In this document: positions 1 through 9,694 of the stretch, piece by piece
Layout: every line of letters begins with the position of its first letter
Position numbering within the stretch: the first letter of the stretch is position 1
DNA from: DATARH01 sp035648415
Lineage (GTDB): Bacteria > Pseudomonadota > Alphaproteobacteria > ATCC43930 > CGMCC-115725
Reading direction: 5' to 3'
Length of the DNA: 64,000 nt
Assembly: GCA_035648415.1 (NCBI GenBank)
Contig: DASRLO010000141.1
Location: 9,588-73,587, forward strand
Notes under the pieces: generated by a model
Database searches by the model: none
Told to the model about the DNA's origin: nothing
Seen by the model: only the letters and a program-made list of their open reading frames with translations
Translations under genes and position numbers: made by a program

Positions 1-546
1 GCCGAACATGCCGACCTTGGCGCCGAGTTGCGAGGTGACGAATTCGAGCTCCTCGACCGCTTCATCCGGCGTGTGCATCGGGATGATCGCCGCCGGGGTC
101 ATGCGGTTGGCGAAGGGGCGGAAATATTCGGCCGAGACGATGTTGTAGGCGCGGATCACCGCGCGCCGGGTCGCGTCGTCCTTGATGCGCGGCAGGCGCA
201 GGCCGGCGGTCGGATAGACCACGGCGAAGTCGGTGCCGATCTCGTCGAGGCGTTCGTAGAGCAGCTTCGGCATCATCGCGGTGGCGCGGTCGAGCGTGTT
301 CTCGGCCTGGCGGTTCCAGAAATTGGGCTGGGCGACGCGGCGCTCGTCGCGCGTTTCCTGGGTCATTTTGAGGGCATCGGTGGTGCTCCTCAGCGCGGTG
401 AGGAAGCCGTCGGCGGCCTTGTCGCCGCCGGCCTTGCGCATCTTCTCGCTGAACACCGGAGCGTATTCGAGCCAATGGCCGTCGCCATCGACGACCGGGT
501 GGTTGAGCTTGGCATGGACCTGGGCTGGGCTCAGATGACGGCTCAT
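1..546 (-). CDS. Amidohydrolase family protein (partial, C-terminus off the window)
   Basis: The first 182 residues of a metal-dependent hydrolase of the amidohydrolase-2 (TIM-barrel) type. The start ATG at 546 has a GGGAGG Shine-Dalgarno six bases upstream. The stretch VVDGDGHW at residues 18-25 is the usual N-terminal metal-binding strand of this family, and the later FAVVYPTAGLRLP segment fits the next barrel strand. The remaining metal ligands lie beyond the edge, so activity cannot be judged. It is divergent from a flavin monooxygenase at 783, an arrangement often seen around small catabolic clusters. The substrate is unknown. Confidence 0.8.
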   Translation of the reverse strand, partial: MSRHLSPAQVHAKLNHPVVDGDGHWLEYAPVFSEKMRKAGGDKAADGFLTALRSTTDALKMTQETRDERRVAQPNFWNRQAENTLDRATAMMPKLLYERLDEIGTDFAVVYPTAGLRLPRIKDDATRRAVIRAYNIVSAEYFRPFANRMTPAAIIPMHTPDEAVEELEFVTSQLGAKVGMFG

Positions 547-715
547 GATTTCCTCCCGAAGTGGCGATGAACCCTCGCGCCAATCTTGCTGAGAGTAAGC
601 GTAGGCCCCACCTCCGACGACTGTCAAACGCGGTTGGCGCATGGCTTCGGGCGCAGGCTTGCGAAAACGTAGAGCGAAAAAACGCAGCGCATGCCGCCGA
701 CGATCGGCATTTGGC

Positions 716-746
716 GGCGGATTACGCTTCGCTCATCCGCCCTACG
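716..746. repeat. REP-like intergenic palindrome
   Basis: Inverted arms ggcggat and atccgcc flank tacgcttcgctc, followed by cctacg. Short elements of this wording recur between genes in many proteobacteria. It lies between the divergent amidohydrolase and monooxygenase genes. A weaker inverted repeat (atgccg/cggcat) sits just before it at 691-710. Confidence 0.5.
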
Positions 747-782
747 ACACTACGATACGCCAGCCTTACGGGGAGATGCGCC

Positions 783-1976
783 ATGACGATCACGAAATTC
801 GATAGCCTGTTCGCCGGTCACGTCGACATCGAGGATGTCGGCTATGGCGGCGTGCCGGTCAACGACCGCCGCTACCCCAACGAGCATCTGGCGAGCGTCT
901 TCGACAAGGCGCAGTCGATGGCGCAGCTGATGGACCGGGTCGGCTACGACACGTTCTGGATGGCCGAGCACCATTTCCAGCACGAAGGCATGGAGTGCAT
1001 CCCCAACGTCCTGATGACGGCGGTGCACCTCGCCTCGGTGACCAAGCGGATCAAGCTGGGCTGCGGCTTCAACATCGCGCCGATGTGGCACCCGCTGCGC
1101 CTCGCCGAGGACTATGCCACCGCCGAGATCCTGACCGGCGGCCGGGTGACGTTCGGCCTCGGCCGCGGCTACCACACCCGCGAGGTCGAGACCTTCGGGT
1201 CGCCGCTGCAGGACCAGCCGGCCAACCGCGAATTGTTCGAGGAGCAGGTCGAGCTGATCTTCAAGGCGTTCAACAACGAGAGTTTCTCGCATGACGGCAA
1301 GCACTACACGATCCCGGCGCGGGTGCCGTATCGCGGTTACGACCTCAAGGAGCTGACAGTGGTGCCGCGGCCGCTGAAGCTGCCGGTCGAATGCTGGCAG
1401 CCGATCCAGGGCGGCTCGACGCGGGCGCTGGAGTTCATGGCGAAGCACGGCATCCAGGGCCTCGTCGGCGGCGGCTCGGCCGAGGGCGGCGCGATGCACA
1501 GCGTCGTCATGGGCTGGCAGGAGGCGCACAAGAAGATCGGCCTCGACCTCGAACTCGGCGAGCGGCTGGCGTTCGGCTTCCATTTCTTTATCGCCAACAG
1601 CCGCGAGGAAGGCATCAAGCTCGCCGGCAAATACTACGAAGAGAACATGAAGATGTTCGGCGAATTGCGCCTGGTGCGCGCGCTGTCGGACGAACAGATC
1701 GCGATCATGCGCGACCCGAGCCGCGCGCCGTCGGCCAAGCTGCCGCGCATCGAGGACGCGATCAACGCCGGCGGCGTCTTGTGCGGCTCGCCAGCGCAGA
1801 TCATCGAGCATTTGAAGCACATCGAGAAGCGCTATCCGGGGCTGGACCGGGTGTCGGTCAGCCTCTCGGTCGGCGTGCCCAAGGCGCTCTGCCTCGAACA
1901 ATTGGAGCGCTTCGCCACCGAGATCATGCCCGAATTCACCAACCAGGCGCGCGCCGAGATGGAGATGGCGGTCTAG
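783..1976 (+). CDS. LLM class flavin-dependent oxidoreductase
   Basis: A 397-residue member of the bacterial luciferase-like monooxygenase family, cytoplasmic enzymes that use reduced flavin and oxygen. AEHHF at residues 61-65 and the GLGRGYHTRE segment near 125 are typical of the family's TIM barrel and flavin pocket. The start ATG is preceded by GGGGAGATG; an open frame continues further upstream but has no signal and runs through the repeat at 716. The gene faces away from the partial amidohydrolase and converges on the esterase, with a hairpin terminator between them. The substrate cannot be told from sequence. Confidence 0.88.
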   Translation: MTITKFDSLFAGHVDIEDVGYGGVPVNDRRYPNEHLASVFDKAQSMAQLMDRVGYDTFWMAEHHFQHEGMECIPNVLMTAVHLASVTKRIKLGCGFNIAPMWHPLRLAEDYATAEILTGGRVTFGLGRGYHTREVETFGSPLQDQPANRELFEEQVELIFKAFNNESFSHDGKHYTIPARVPYRGYDLKELTVVPRPLKLPVECWQPIQGGSTRALEFMAKHGIQGLVGGGSAEGGAMHSVVMGWQEAHKKIGLDLELGERLAFGFHFFIANSREEGIKLAGKYYEENMKMFGELRLVRALSDEQIAIMRDPSRAPSAKLPRIEDAINAGGVLCGSPAQIIEHLKHIEKRYPGLDRVSVSLSVGVPKALCLEQLERFATEIMPEFTNQARAEMEMAV

Positions 1977-1997
1977 CTAGCGCAGGCCGGCGGAAGC

Positions 1998-2094
1998 CCC
2001 TCACCCGCCTCCCCCGGATCAAGTCGGGGGCCGGCGCCCTCTCCCGCTTGCGGGAGAGGGTGGGACCCGCGCCGCAGGCGTGGGAGGGTGAGGG
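1998..2094. repeat. Interspersed palindromic element between convergent genes
   Basis: An element framed by cccctcaccc and gggtgaggg, with a near-perfect internal hairpin. Elements with these ends and the 'tgggacccgcgccgcaggcg' type core are common dispersed repeats in high-GC alphaproteobacteria. It fills the whole gap between the monooxygenase stop and the esterase stop. Confidence 0.6.
2037..2060. terminator. Bidirectional hairpin terminator candidate
   Basis: Eleven-base perfect arms (ccctctcccgc / gcgggagaggg) with a two-base loop, placed between two convergent genes. There is no T-tract on either side, so this is a structural inference. Confidence 0.45.
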
Positions 2095-2982
2095 CTACGT
2101 CCCCAGCGCCTGGCGGATGAAGGCGCCGGCGGCATCGAGGGCGCGCTTGCCGGCCGCGAGCTCCGGGTAAAACAGCGGCCAGACATGGACCATCTCGGGC
2201 CAGATCTGCAGATCGACCCGCACATCGGCGGCGCCGGCGCGTTGCGCGAGACGGATCGCGTCGTCGAGCAGGGTCTCCGCGGCGCCGACCTGGATCAGCA
2301 GCGGCGCGAGGCCGGCAAGGTCGGCGTAGAGCGGCGCGGCGAGCGGCGAGCGCGGGTCGGCGCCGCCCAAATACAGCGCGGCCATGTCGAGAAGGCCCGG
2401 CTTCTGCACCATCGGGTCGGCGGCGGCCTTCGACTCCATCGAGCCGCCGAGGCCCTCCATGTCGATCCACGGCGAGAGGCACCAGCCGCAGCCGGGCTGG
2501 GCGAGACCCGCGTCGCGGAGCGCCGCCAGCGCGGCGACGACAAGGCCGCCGCCGGCGCTGTCGCCGGCAATCGCGATGCGACCCGGCTTGAAACCCCGCG
2601 CCAAGAGGAACCGGTAGCCGGCGACGGCATCTTCGACCGCCGCCGGAAACGGATGCTCGGGCGCCAGCCGGTAACCGAGCGCCAGCGACACGGTGTTGGC
2701 GGCGCGGCCCAATTCGGCGACCAGGTGGCGATGGCTGTCGAGCGAACCGATTACATAGCCGCCGCCATGCACGTAGAGCACCGCCGCGTCGCGTGCCGCG
2801 CCGGGGGTCGAACTCCATTCCGCCGGCACGCCGCCCGCGTCGGTCTTCTCGACCGTGACGTCGGCGGCCAGCGCGTAGCCCTGCCCAAGCGCATCGAGAT
2901 CCTTGCGGCGCTGGCGGTAATCGGTCGACCGCGGCCGGCTCAAAAGCTTGGCGCACAACGCGCCGATTTCCGGATCGCTCAA
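2095..2982 (-). CDS. Alpha/beta hydrolase, hormone-sensitive-lipase type (family IV esterase)
   Basis: A 295-residue esterase/lipase. It has the HGGG oxyanion-hole motif at residues 72-75, YRLAPEHPFPAA at 104-115 and the nucleophile elbow GDSAGGG with Ser142. The acid sits in AETLLDDA and the catalytic His in EMVHVWP near the C-terminus, so the triad looks complete. There is no signal peptide, so it is cytoplasmic. The start is TTG at 2982, chosen because GGAGG lies seven bases upstream and the reading frame before it is not protein-like. The natural ester is unknown. Confidence 0.9.
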   Translation of the reverse strand: MSDPEIGALCAKLLSRPRSTDYRQRRKDLDALGQGYALAADVTVEKTDAGGVPAEWSSTPGAARDAAVLYVHGGGYVIGSLDSHRHLVAELGRAANTVSLALGYRLAPEHPFPAAVEDAVAGYRFLLARGFKPGRIAIAGDSAGGGLVVAALAALRDAGLAQPGCGWCLSPWIDMEGLGGSMESKAAADPMVQKPGLLDMAALYLGGADPRSPLAAPLYADLAGLAPLLIQVGAAETLLDDAIRLAQRAGAADVRVDLQIWPEMVHVWPLFYPELAAGKRALDAAGAFIRQALGT

Positions 2983-3046
2983 TGCATTTCCTCCCACGGG
3001 TCGAGGCCGGCATTGTGCGCGAAGCCGCGCCGGGCGAAAATAGGCG

Positions 3047-4156
3047 ATGTCTCTGACTGCGATCGAGGCGGCGTCGCGCACGCCGGTGACGTTGCTGACC
3101 GGGTTTCTCGGCAGCGGCAAAACTACCGCGCTCAACCACGTGCTGAAGCAGCCCGAGATGGCGGCGACCGCGGTCATCGTCAACGAGTTCGGCGAGATCG
3201 GCATCGACCATCTGCTGGTCGAAAGGGCGACCGACGATGTCGTGCTGCTGCAGAGCGGGTGCCTCTGCTGCACGGTGCGCGGCGACATCGCCGAAACGCT
3301 GGTCAATCTGTTCGTCGATCGCGCCAAGGGGCGCATCCCGGGCTTCGAGCGGGTGGTGATCGAGACCACCGGCCTTGCCGACCCGGCGCCGATTCTGCAC
3401 GCGCTGATGTCCGACCCGATCGTCGCCGAGCGCTATATGGTCGATGGGGTGGTGACGACGGTCGACGCGGTCAACGGCGCGGGCACCCTCGACCGGCAAA
3501 TCGAGGCGGTAAAACAAGCCGCGGTCGCGGACCGGCTGCTGCTGACCAAATGCGACTTGGCCTCGGCGGACGCCCGGCGCGACCTCGAAGCCCGGCTGGC
3601 GGCGCTCAATCCCGGCGCGCCGATCGTCGAGGTGACCGGGGGCGCGGTCGATCCGGCGTTTCTGTTCAATCTCGGCCTGTTCGACCCCGACACGAAAACC
3701 GTCGAGGTGCGGCGCTGGCTAGGCGAGGAGGCGGTCGCGCCTCAGCACGACGAGGACGGGCGCGACGAGCACGGCCACCATCACGCCGAGCGCCACGGCG
3801 GACACGACGTCAACCGGCACGACGCGCACATCAGCTCGTTCTGCATCACCCGCGACCAGCCGCTGTCGTGGACCGCGCTCTCGGGGTGGCTCGACGCGCT
3901 GGCCTCGATGCGCGGCGCCGATCTCTTGCGGGTGAAGGCGATCGTCGCGATCGACGAGCGGCCGGGGCAGCCGGTGGTGCTGCACGGGGTTCAGCACCTC
4001 TTTCACCCGCCGGTGCTGCTCCCCGCATGGCCGAGCGACGATCACCGCACCCGCATTGTCTTCATCACCCGCGACCTGCCGCGGGCGAAGATAGAGGAGA
4101 GCCTGGCGGCCTTTGTGGACGCCGACGCCCCGCCGGATTTGACGCCGCCGCCGTGA
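3047..4156 (+). CDS. CobW/COG0523 family GTPase (metallochaperone)
   Basis: A 369-residue G3E-family GTPase. The Walker A is GFLGSGKT at residues 19-26 and the metal-binding GCLCC is at 71-75. A His/Asp-rich segment at about 229-261 precedes the CobW C-terminal domain, which carries the SFCITRDQPLSW signature. Family members deliver zinc or cobalt to client proteins or act under zinc limitation. The His-rich loop suggests metal buffering. No cobalamin genes or Zur site are evident nearby, so the client metal is open. It is divergent from the esterase and convergent with the ParA gene. Confidence 0.9.
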   Translation: MSLTAIEAASRTPVTLLTGFLGSGKTTALNHVLKQPEMAATAVIVNEFGEIGIDHLLVERATDDVVLLQSGCLCCTVRGDIAETLVNLFVDRAKGRIPGFERVVIETTGLADPAPILHALMSDPIVAERYMVDGVVTTVDAVNGAGTLDRQIEAVKQAAVADRLLLTKCDLASADARRDLEARLAALNPGAPIVEVTGGAVDPAFLFNLGLFDPDTKTVEVRRWLGEEAVAPQHDEDGRDEHGHHHAERHGGHDVNRHDAHISSFCITRDQPLSWTALSGWLDALASMRGADLLRVKAIVAIDERPGQPVVLHGVQHLFHPPVLLPAWPSDDHRTRIVFITRDLPRAKIEESLAAFVDADAPPDLTPPP

Positions 4157-4184
4157 TTGTCGGCGTGCCGCGCAGGGGCCTGGC

Positions 4185-4817
4185 TCACTCCAGCCGGTCG
4201 AGAATCGCGCGGGCGAGTTTTTTGGCCTTGGCGTTGAGCGAAGGGAACGCGGTCTCGCTGGCGCTGCGCCCGAAATTCTGCGCCTGGCGGTAGCCCGGCC
4301 GCTCGATCAGCTCGCCGTCGAGCGTCGCAAACCCCGCGGCGCCGATCGTCGCGCGCGCTTCCGCGGCTTCGGCCGCGGTCAGCACGCGGCAGAGCGCGAA
4401 GAGCGGCTCCGCGACCGCAGGCGACATTTGCGCGATGCGCTTCGCCAGCGCGATGGTCGGCACCAGATCGGCCTTCGACGCGCCGGTCGGCAGGATGATG
4501 ACGTCGCATTGCGGCACCAGCTCGGCGGTGCGCTTGGGGCTGCCCGGCGCGCCGTCGAGCACGATGATTTCGTAGCCGCGGTTCTGCTTCAGCGACTTCA
4601 CGATGTTCCGGGTCGGTTCGGCCTCGACCGCCGGTTCGAGGTCGCGCTCGAGCCGCTCGCGCACCCAATCGGTCGAGGTCATCTGCTTCACGTCGAAATC
4701 GAGGATCTTGGCCTGCTTGCCCTGGGCCGCCGCCTCGCGCGCGATGAGCTGGCACAGCGTCGACTTGCCGACACCGCCCTTTTGCGACACCACGCCGATG
4801 ACCCGCCGCTTTGCCAT
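4185..4817 (-). CDS. ParA-family ATPase (orphan)
   Basis: A 210-residue single-domain ParA/MinD-like ATPase with the deviant Walker A KGGVGKST at residues 13-20, switch I segment DFDVKQM and IIVLDGAPG as Walker B. Short ParA proteins of this shape partition plasmids, protein clusters or chemoreceptor arrays. No parB, centromere-like repeats or chemotaxis genes are next to it, so its cargo is not indicated. It stops 28 bases from the convergent CobW gene and starts 13 bases from the stop of the M3 peptidase, so it could be expressed as the last gene of the minus-strand cluster or separately. Confidence 0.85.
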   Translation of the reverse strand: MAKRRVIGVVSQKGGVGKSTLCQLIAREAAAQGKQAKILDFDVKQMTSTDWVRERLERDLEPAVEAEPTRNIVKSLKQNRGYEIIVLDGAPGSPKRTAELVPQCDVIILPTGASKADLVPTIALAKRIAQMSPAVAEPLFALCRVLTAAEAAEARATIGAAGFATLDGELIERPGYRQAQNFGRSASETAFPSLNAKAKKLARAILDRLE

Positions 4818-4830
4818 AGCGGCAACGATA

Positions 4831-6861
4831 CTACCGGTTGAGGCCCCGCTGCGCGAGGAGCGCGTCGATTACCGGCGCGCGGCCGCGGAAGCCGCGATAG
4901 AGCGCCATCGGGTCTTCGGTGTCGCCGGCGCTGAAGATGGCTTTGAGCTTGCCGGCGAGGGTCTTGTCGAACAGATCGCCGGCCTCGGTGAAGGCGGAAT
5001 AGCCGTCGGCGTCGAGCACCTCGGCCCATAGATAGGCGTAGTACCCGGCGGCATAGCCGGCGCCGTCGAACAAATGCTGGAAATGGGTCGGGCGGTGGCG
5101 CAGCCCGATCTCGGCTGGCATGCCGATGCGCGCGAGGAAATCGCGTTCGAATTCGGCGATGTCGACCGGCGCCTTGTCGGTGCGCGCGTGCAGCTCCAGG
5201 TCGAGCATCGCGCAGGCGGCGTATTCGACGGTCGCGAAACCCTGGTCGAAATTGCGCGCGGCGAGCAGCTTGTCGATCAGCGCCTCGGACAATGGCTCGC
5301 CGGTCTGGTAGTGACGGGCGTATCGGCGCAGCATCTCCGGCGCCTGAACCCAATGCTCCAGGATTTGCGACGGGAACTCGACAAAATCGCGCAGCACCGC
5401 CGTTCCCGATTGCGAGCGGTAGCGGACGTGGCTCAACAGTCCGTGCAGCCCGTGGCCGAATTCGTGAAAAAGGGTTCGGGCATCGTCGAAGGATAAAAGC
5501 GTCGGGTCACCCTTCGAGAAATTGTTGTTGTTGACGACGATCGGCAGCACCTCGCCGTCGAGCGATTCCTGGTCGCGGTAGCTCGACATCCAGGCGCCCG
5601 AGCGCTTGCCGGCGCGGGCGAAATTGTCGTGCAGGAAGAGGCCGACCGGCTTGCCGTCGGCGCCGCGCACCTCATAGGCGCGCACGTCCGGGTGATAGAC
5701 CGGGCAATCGGGGCGCGAAACGAAACCGAGCCCGAACAGCTTGCCGGCGGTGTCGAAGAGGGAAGCGACCATGTTGTCGAGGACGAAATAGGGCTTTACC
5801 GCGCTTTCGTCAAAATCGTAGCGAGCGGTGCGCACCTTCTCGGCGTAGTAGCGCCAGTCCCACGGCGCGAGCGGCTCATTGAGCCCGTCGGCATTGGCGC
5901 AGGCGGCCAGTTCGTCGCGCTCGGCGGCGGCGCGCTGCTTGGCCGGGCCCCAGACCTGTTCGAGCAGCTGCTCGGCCGCGGCCGGCGTCTTCGCCATCGT
6001 GTCGTCGAGCCGGTAGGCGGCGTAGCTGTCGTAGCCGAGCAGCCGCGCCTGTTCCCGGCGCAATTCGACGAGTTCGGCGATCAGCGGCGCGTTGTCGTGT
6101 TCGCCGCGATGCTCGCCGCGCGCGGTCCAGGCGCGGTAGGCCTGCTCGCGCAGATCGCGCCGCGCCGAGAAGCAGAGAAACGGCTCGACCGAGGAGCGCG
6201 ACAGGGTGATGACATATTTGCCGTCGAGCCCGCGCTCCTTTGCGGCCGACGCGGCGGCCTCGCGCGCGAAACCCGGCAGGCCGGCGAGGTCGGCTTCGTC
6301 GAGGACGAGGCGCCATTCGTCCTCGTCGTGCAGCACGTTCTGGCCGAAATGCGTGTGCAGCGACGCCATCCGCGTCGTCATCTCGGCCATCCGCGTCTTC
6401 TCGGCGGGGCCGAGCAGCGCGCCGGCGCGGACGAAGCGCAAATGGTGGCGCTCCAAAAGGCGAAGCTGGTCGGACGCCAGGCCAAGCGAGCCGCGCTGCC
6501 GGTAAAGCGTGTCGACGCGGGCGAAGAGGTCGGGGTCGAGCGCGATCTTGCTGCGGTGCGCCGCGAGCTTTGGCGCGTAGTTGCGGGCGATCGCGTCGAT
6601 CTCCTTGGTGGTCGCGCTGGCGTTGAGATTGTGGAAGAGGTCGCCGACCCGCGTCAGCAGCCGCCCGCTGCGCTCCAGCGCCTCGATCGTGTTGGCGAAA
6701 TTCGGCGGCTCCGGCGATCGCGCGAGCGCGGCGATGTCGGCGGTTTCCTCGTCCATGCCGCGGTCGAGCGCCGGCGGAAAATGCTCCGGCCGGATGCGGT
6801 CGAACGGCGGCAGCCCGAACGGGGTCCGCCACTCTGCAAAAAGCGGGTTTGCTTCGTTCAC
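4831..6861 (-). CDS. M3 family zinc oligopeptidase (oligopeptidase A / Dcp type)
   Basis: A 676-residue thimet-oligopeptidase-like enzyme, the family's usual length. The zinc motif HEFGH is near residue 465, with the downstream glutamate in EFPSQILEHW about 25 residues later. It has no signal peptide and should cleave peptides of a few to about 20 residues in the cytoplasm. The GTG start overlaps the TGA stop of the DUF1501 gene (GTGA), implying translational coupling to that exported protein. The start is supported because the family N-terminal phrase NPLFAEWRTPFGLPPFDRI begins right after it. Confidence 0.9.
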   Translation of the reverse strand: MNEANPLFAEWRTPFGLPPFDRIRPEHFPPALDRGMDEETADIAALARSPEPPNFANTIEALERSGRLLTRVGDLFHNLNASATTKEIDAIARNYAPKLAAHRSKIALDPDLFARVDTLYRQRGSLGLASDQLRLLERHHLRFVRAGALLGPAEKTRMAEMTTRMASLHTHFGQNVLHDEDEWRLVLDEADLAGLPGFAREAAASAAKERGLDGKYVITLSRSSVEPFLCFSARRDLREQAYRAWTARGEHRGEHDNAPLIAELVELRREQARLLGYDSYAAYRLDDTMAKTPAAAEQLLEQVWGPAKQRAAAERDELAACANADGLNEPLAPWDWRYYAEKVRTARYDFDESAVKPYFVLDNMVASLFDTAGKLFGLGFVSRPDCPVYHPDVRAYEVRGADGKPVGLFLHDNFARAGKRSGAWMSSYRDQESLDGEVLPIVVNNNNFSKGDPTLLSFDDARTLFHEFGHGLHGLLSHVRYRSQSGTAVLRDFVEFPSQILEHWVQAPEMLRRYARHYQTGEPLSEALIDKLLAARNFDQGFATVEYAACAMLDLELHARTDKAPVDIAEFERDFLARIGMPAEIGLRHRPTHFQHLFDGAGYAAGYYAYLWAEVLDADGYSAFTEAGDLFDKTLAGKLKAIFSAGDTEDPMALYRGFRGRAPVIDALLAQRGLNR

Positions 6862-8081
6862 GCCGCGAGGATCTGCGCGAGATTGCCGCGCGCCGGCGGC
6901 ATGCCGGGAAAGATTTTCGCCAGCGCCTTGTCGTCGAGGCGCAGATGCCGTTCGAGGATCATCGCCAGAGGGTGGCGGTAATCGGTCGTCACCGCAAGGT
7001 CGCGGCCCTGATAGAGCTGCGCCGCCGCGAGACCCGGCCACACGCCGTAGACCTTGCCGCCATTGACCGAGCCGCCGGCGAGCCACATCACGTTGCCATG
7101 CCCGTGATCGGTGCCGGTATTGCCGTTCTCGTGGACGGTGCGGCCGAATTCCGAGATGACGACGACGACCGTGTCGTTCCACACCGGCCCGAGCCCCTGG
7201 GCCAGCGCGGCGAGACCGTCGCCCAGCGGCTTCAGCCGGTTGGCGAGCTGGCCCGTGTGGCCGCCCTGGTTGACGTGGGTGTCCCAGCCGCCGAGGCTGG
7301 CGAAGGCGAGCCTTATATGGCGGTCCTGTACCATCAGCTGCGCGAGTCGCCCGGCGACCGCCGGGAAGGTGTCGGCCGGCGGCGCGCCGTTATCGGCCAT
7401 CTGCTGCTCGGCCGACATGTCGGCGACGAGCTGGGTGCGCGACTCGCGGCCCTGGCGATAGACCTCGCTCTGCTTGCCGGCGCCGGCATAAAGCTTGTCG
7501 AAGGCGCTGGCGATCTCGGGCTTGTCGATCGCCATCGGCTGCGCCGCGCGCGGTCCCAGCGGCAGATTGGCGACCGCGACCGGTCCCTTGAGGATGAAGG
7601 GCAGGGTCGGCCCCACCGACAGCGCGTCGGTCGGGCTGCGCGGCCCCGGCATCGCGGCGAGCGTACGGTTCATCCAGCCGTCCGGCGTGACGGCGCGGCC
7701 GGGGGTGCCGTTCTCGATGAATTGCTGCGCATCGGAATGCGAGCGCGACGGGTCGGGCGAGCCGGCGGCGTGGATGAAGGCGAGCTTCTTGTCGGTCCAC
7801 AGCGGCATCAGGCCGGCAAGCGAGGGGTGCAGCGCGAAATGTCCGTCGAGCGCCAGCGCGCCGTTTTCGGCGCCGGGCTTCTGGATCGCAATGGTCGGGC
7901 GGGAGTCGTAGTAGGCCGGCTCGCCATAGGGCACGACGACATTGAGCCCGTCGACCGCGCCGCGCAGCATCACGACGATCATCCGCTGCGGCGCGGTGTC
8001 GGCGCGCGCCGCCCAGATCGGACCCAGCGCCGTCGCCACCGCCGCGCCGCCGGCCATTTCGAGAAGATCGCGTCGTCGCAT
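6858..8081 (-). CDS. DUF1501 domain protein (exported, sulfatase-like fold)
   Basis: A 407-residue DUF1501 protein. The N-terminus MRRRDLLEMAGGAAVATALGP is a twin-arginine-like signal ending around ARADT, so the folded protein is probably exported. GGWDTHVNQ and ISEFGRTVHENGNTGTDHGH are the conserved metal-site-like segments of this family, which is distantly related to alkaline phosphatases and sulfatases. It follows the DUF1800 gene by seven bases, the usual pairing of these two families, and is coupled to the M3 peptidase. No reaction has been established for such pairs as far as I know; ATG 8081 was chosen over an adjacent in-frame GTG. Confidence 0.88.
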   Translation of the reverse strand: MRRRDLLEMAGGAAVATALGPIWAARADTAPQRMIVVMLRGAVDGLNVVVPYGEPAYYDSRPTIAIQKPGAENGALALDGHFALHPSLAGLMPLWTDKKLAFIHAAGSPDPSRSHSDAQQFIENGTPGRAVTPDGWMNRTLAAMPGPRSPTDALSVGPTLPFILKGPVAVANLPLGPRAAQPMAIDKPEIASAFDKLYAGAGKQSEVYRQGRESRTQLVADMSAEQQMADNGAPPADTFPAVAGRLAQLMVQDRHIRLAFASLGGWDTHVNQGGHTGQLANRLKPLGDGLAALAQGLGPVWNDTVVVVISEFGRTVHENGNTGTDHGHGNVMWLAGGSVNGGKVYGVWPGLAAAQLYQGRDLAVTTDYRHPLAMILERHLRLDDKALAKIFPGMPPARGNLAQILAA

Positions 8082-8088
8082 CACGCAC

Positions 8089-9648
<1,560 letters not shown>

Positions 9649-9694
9649 GATCAGCGATATGGCGCGCCGGCCGGGGTTTTGCACCGGCACACCC

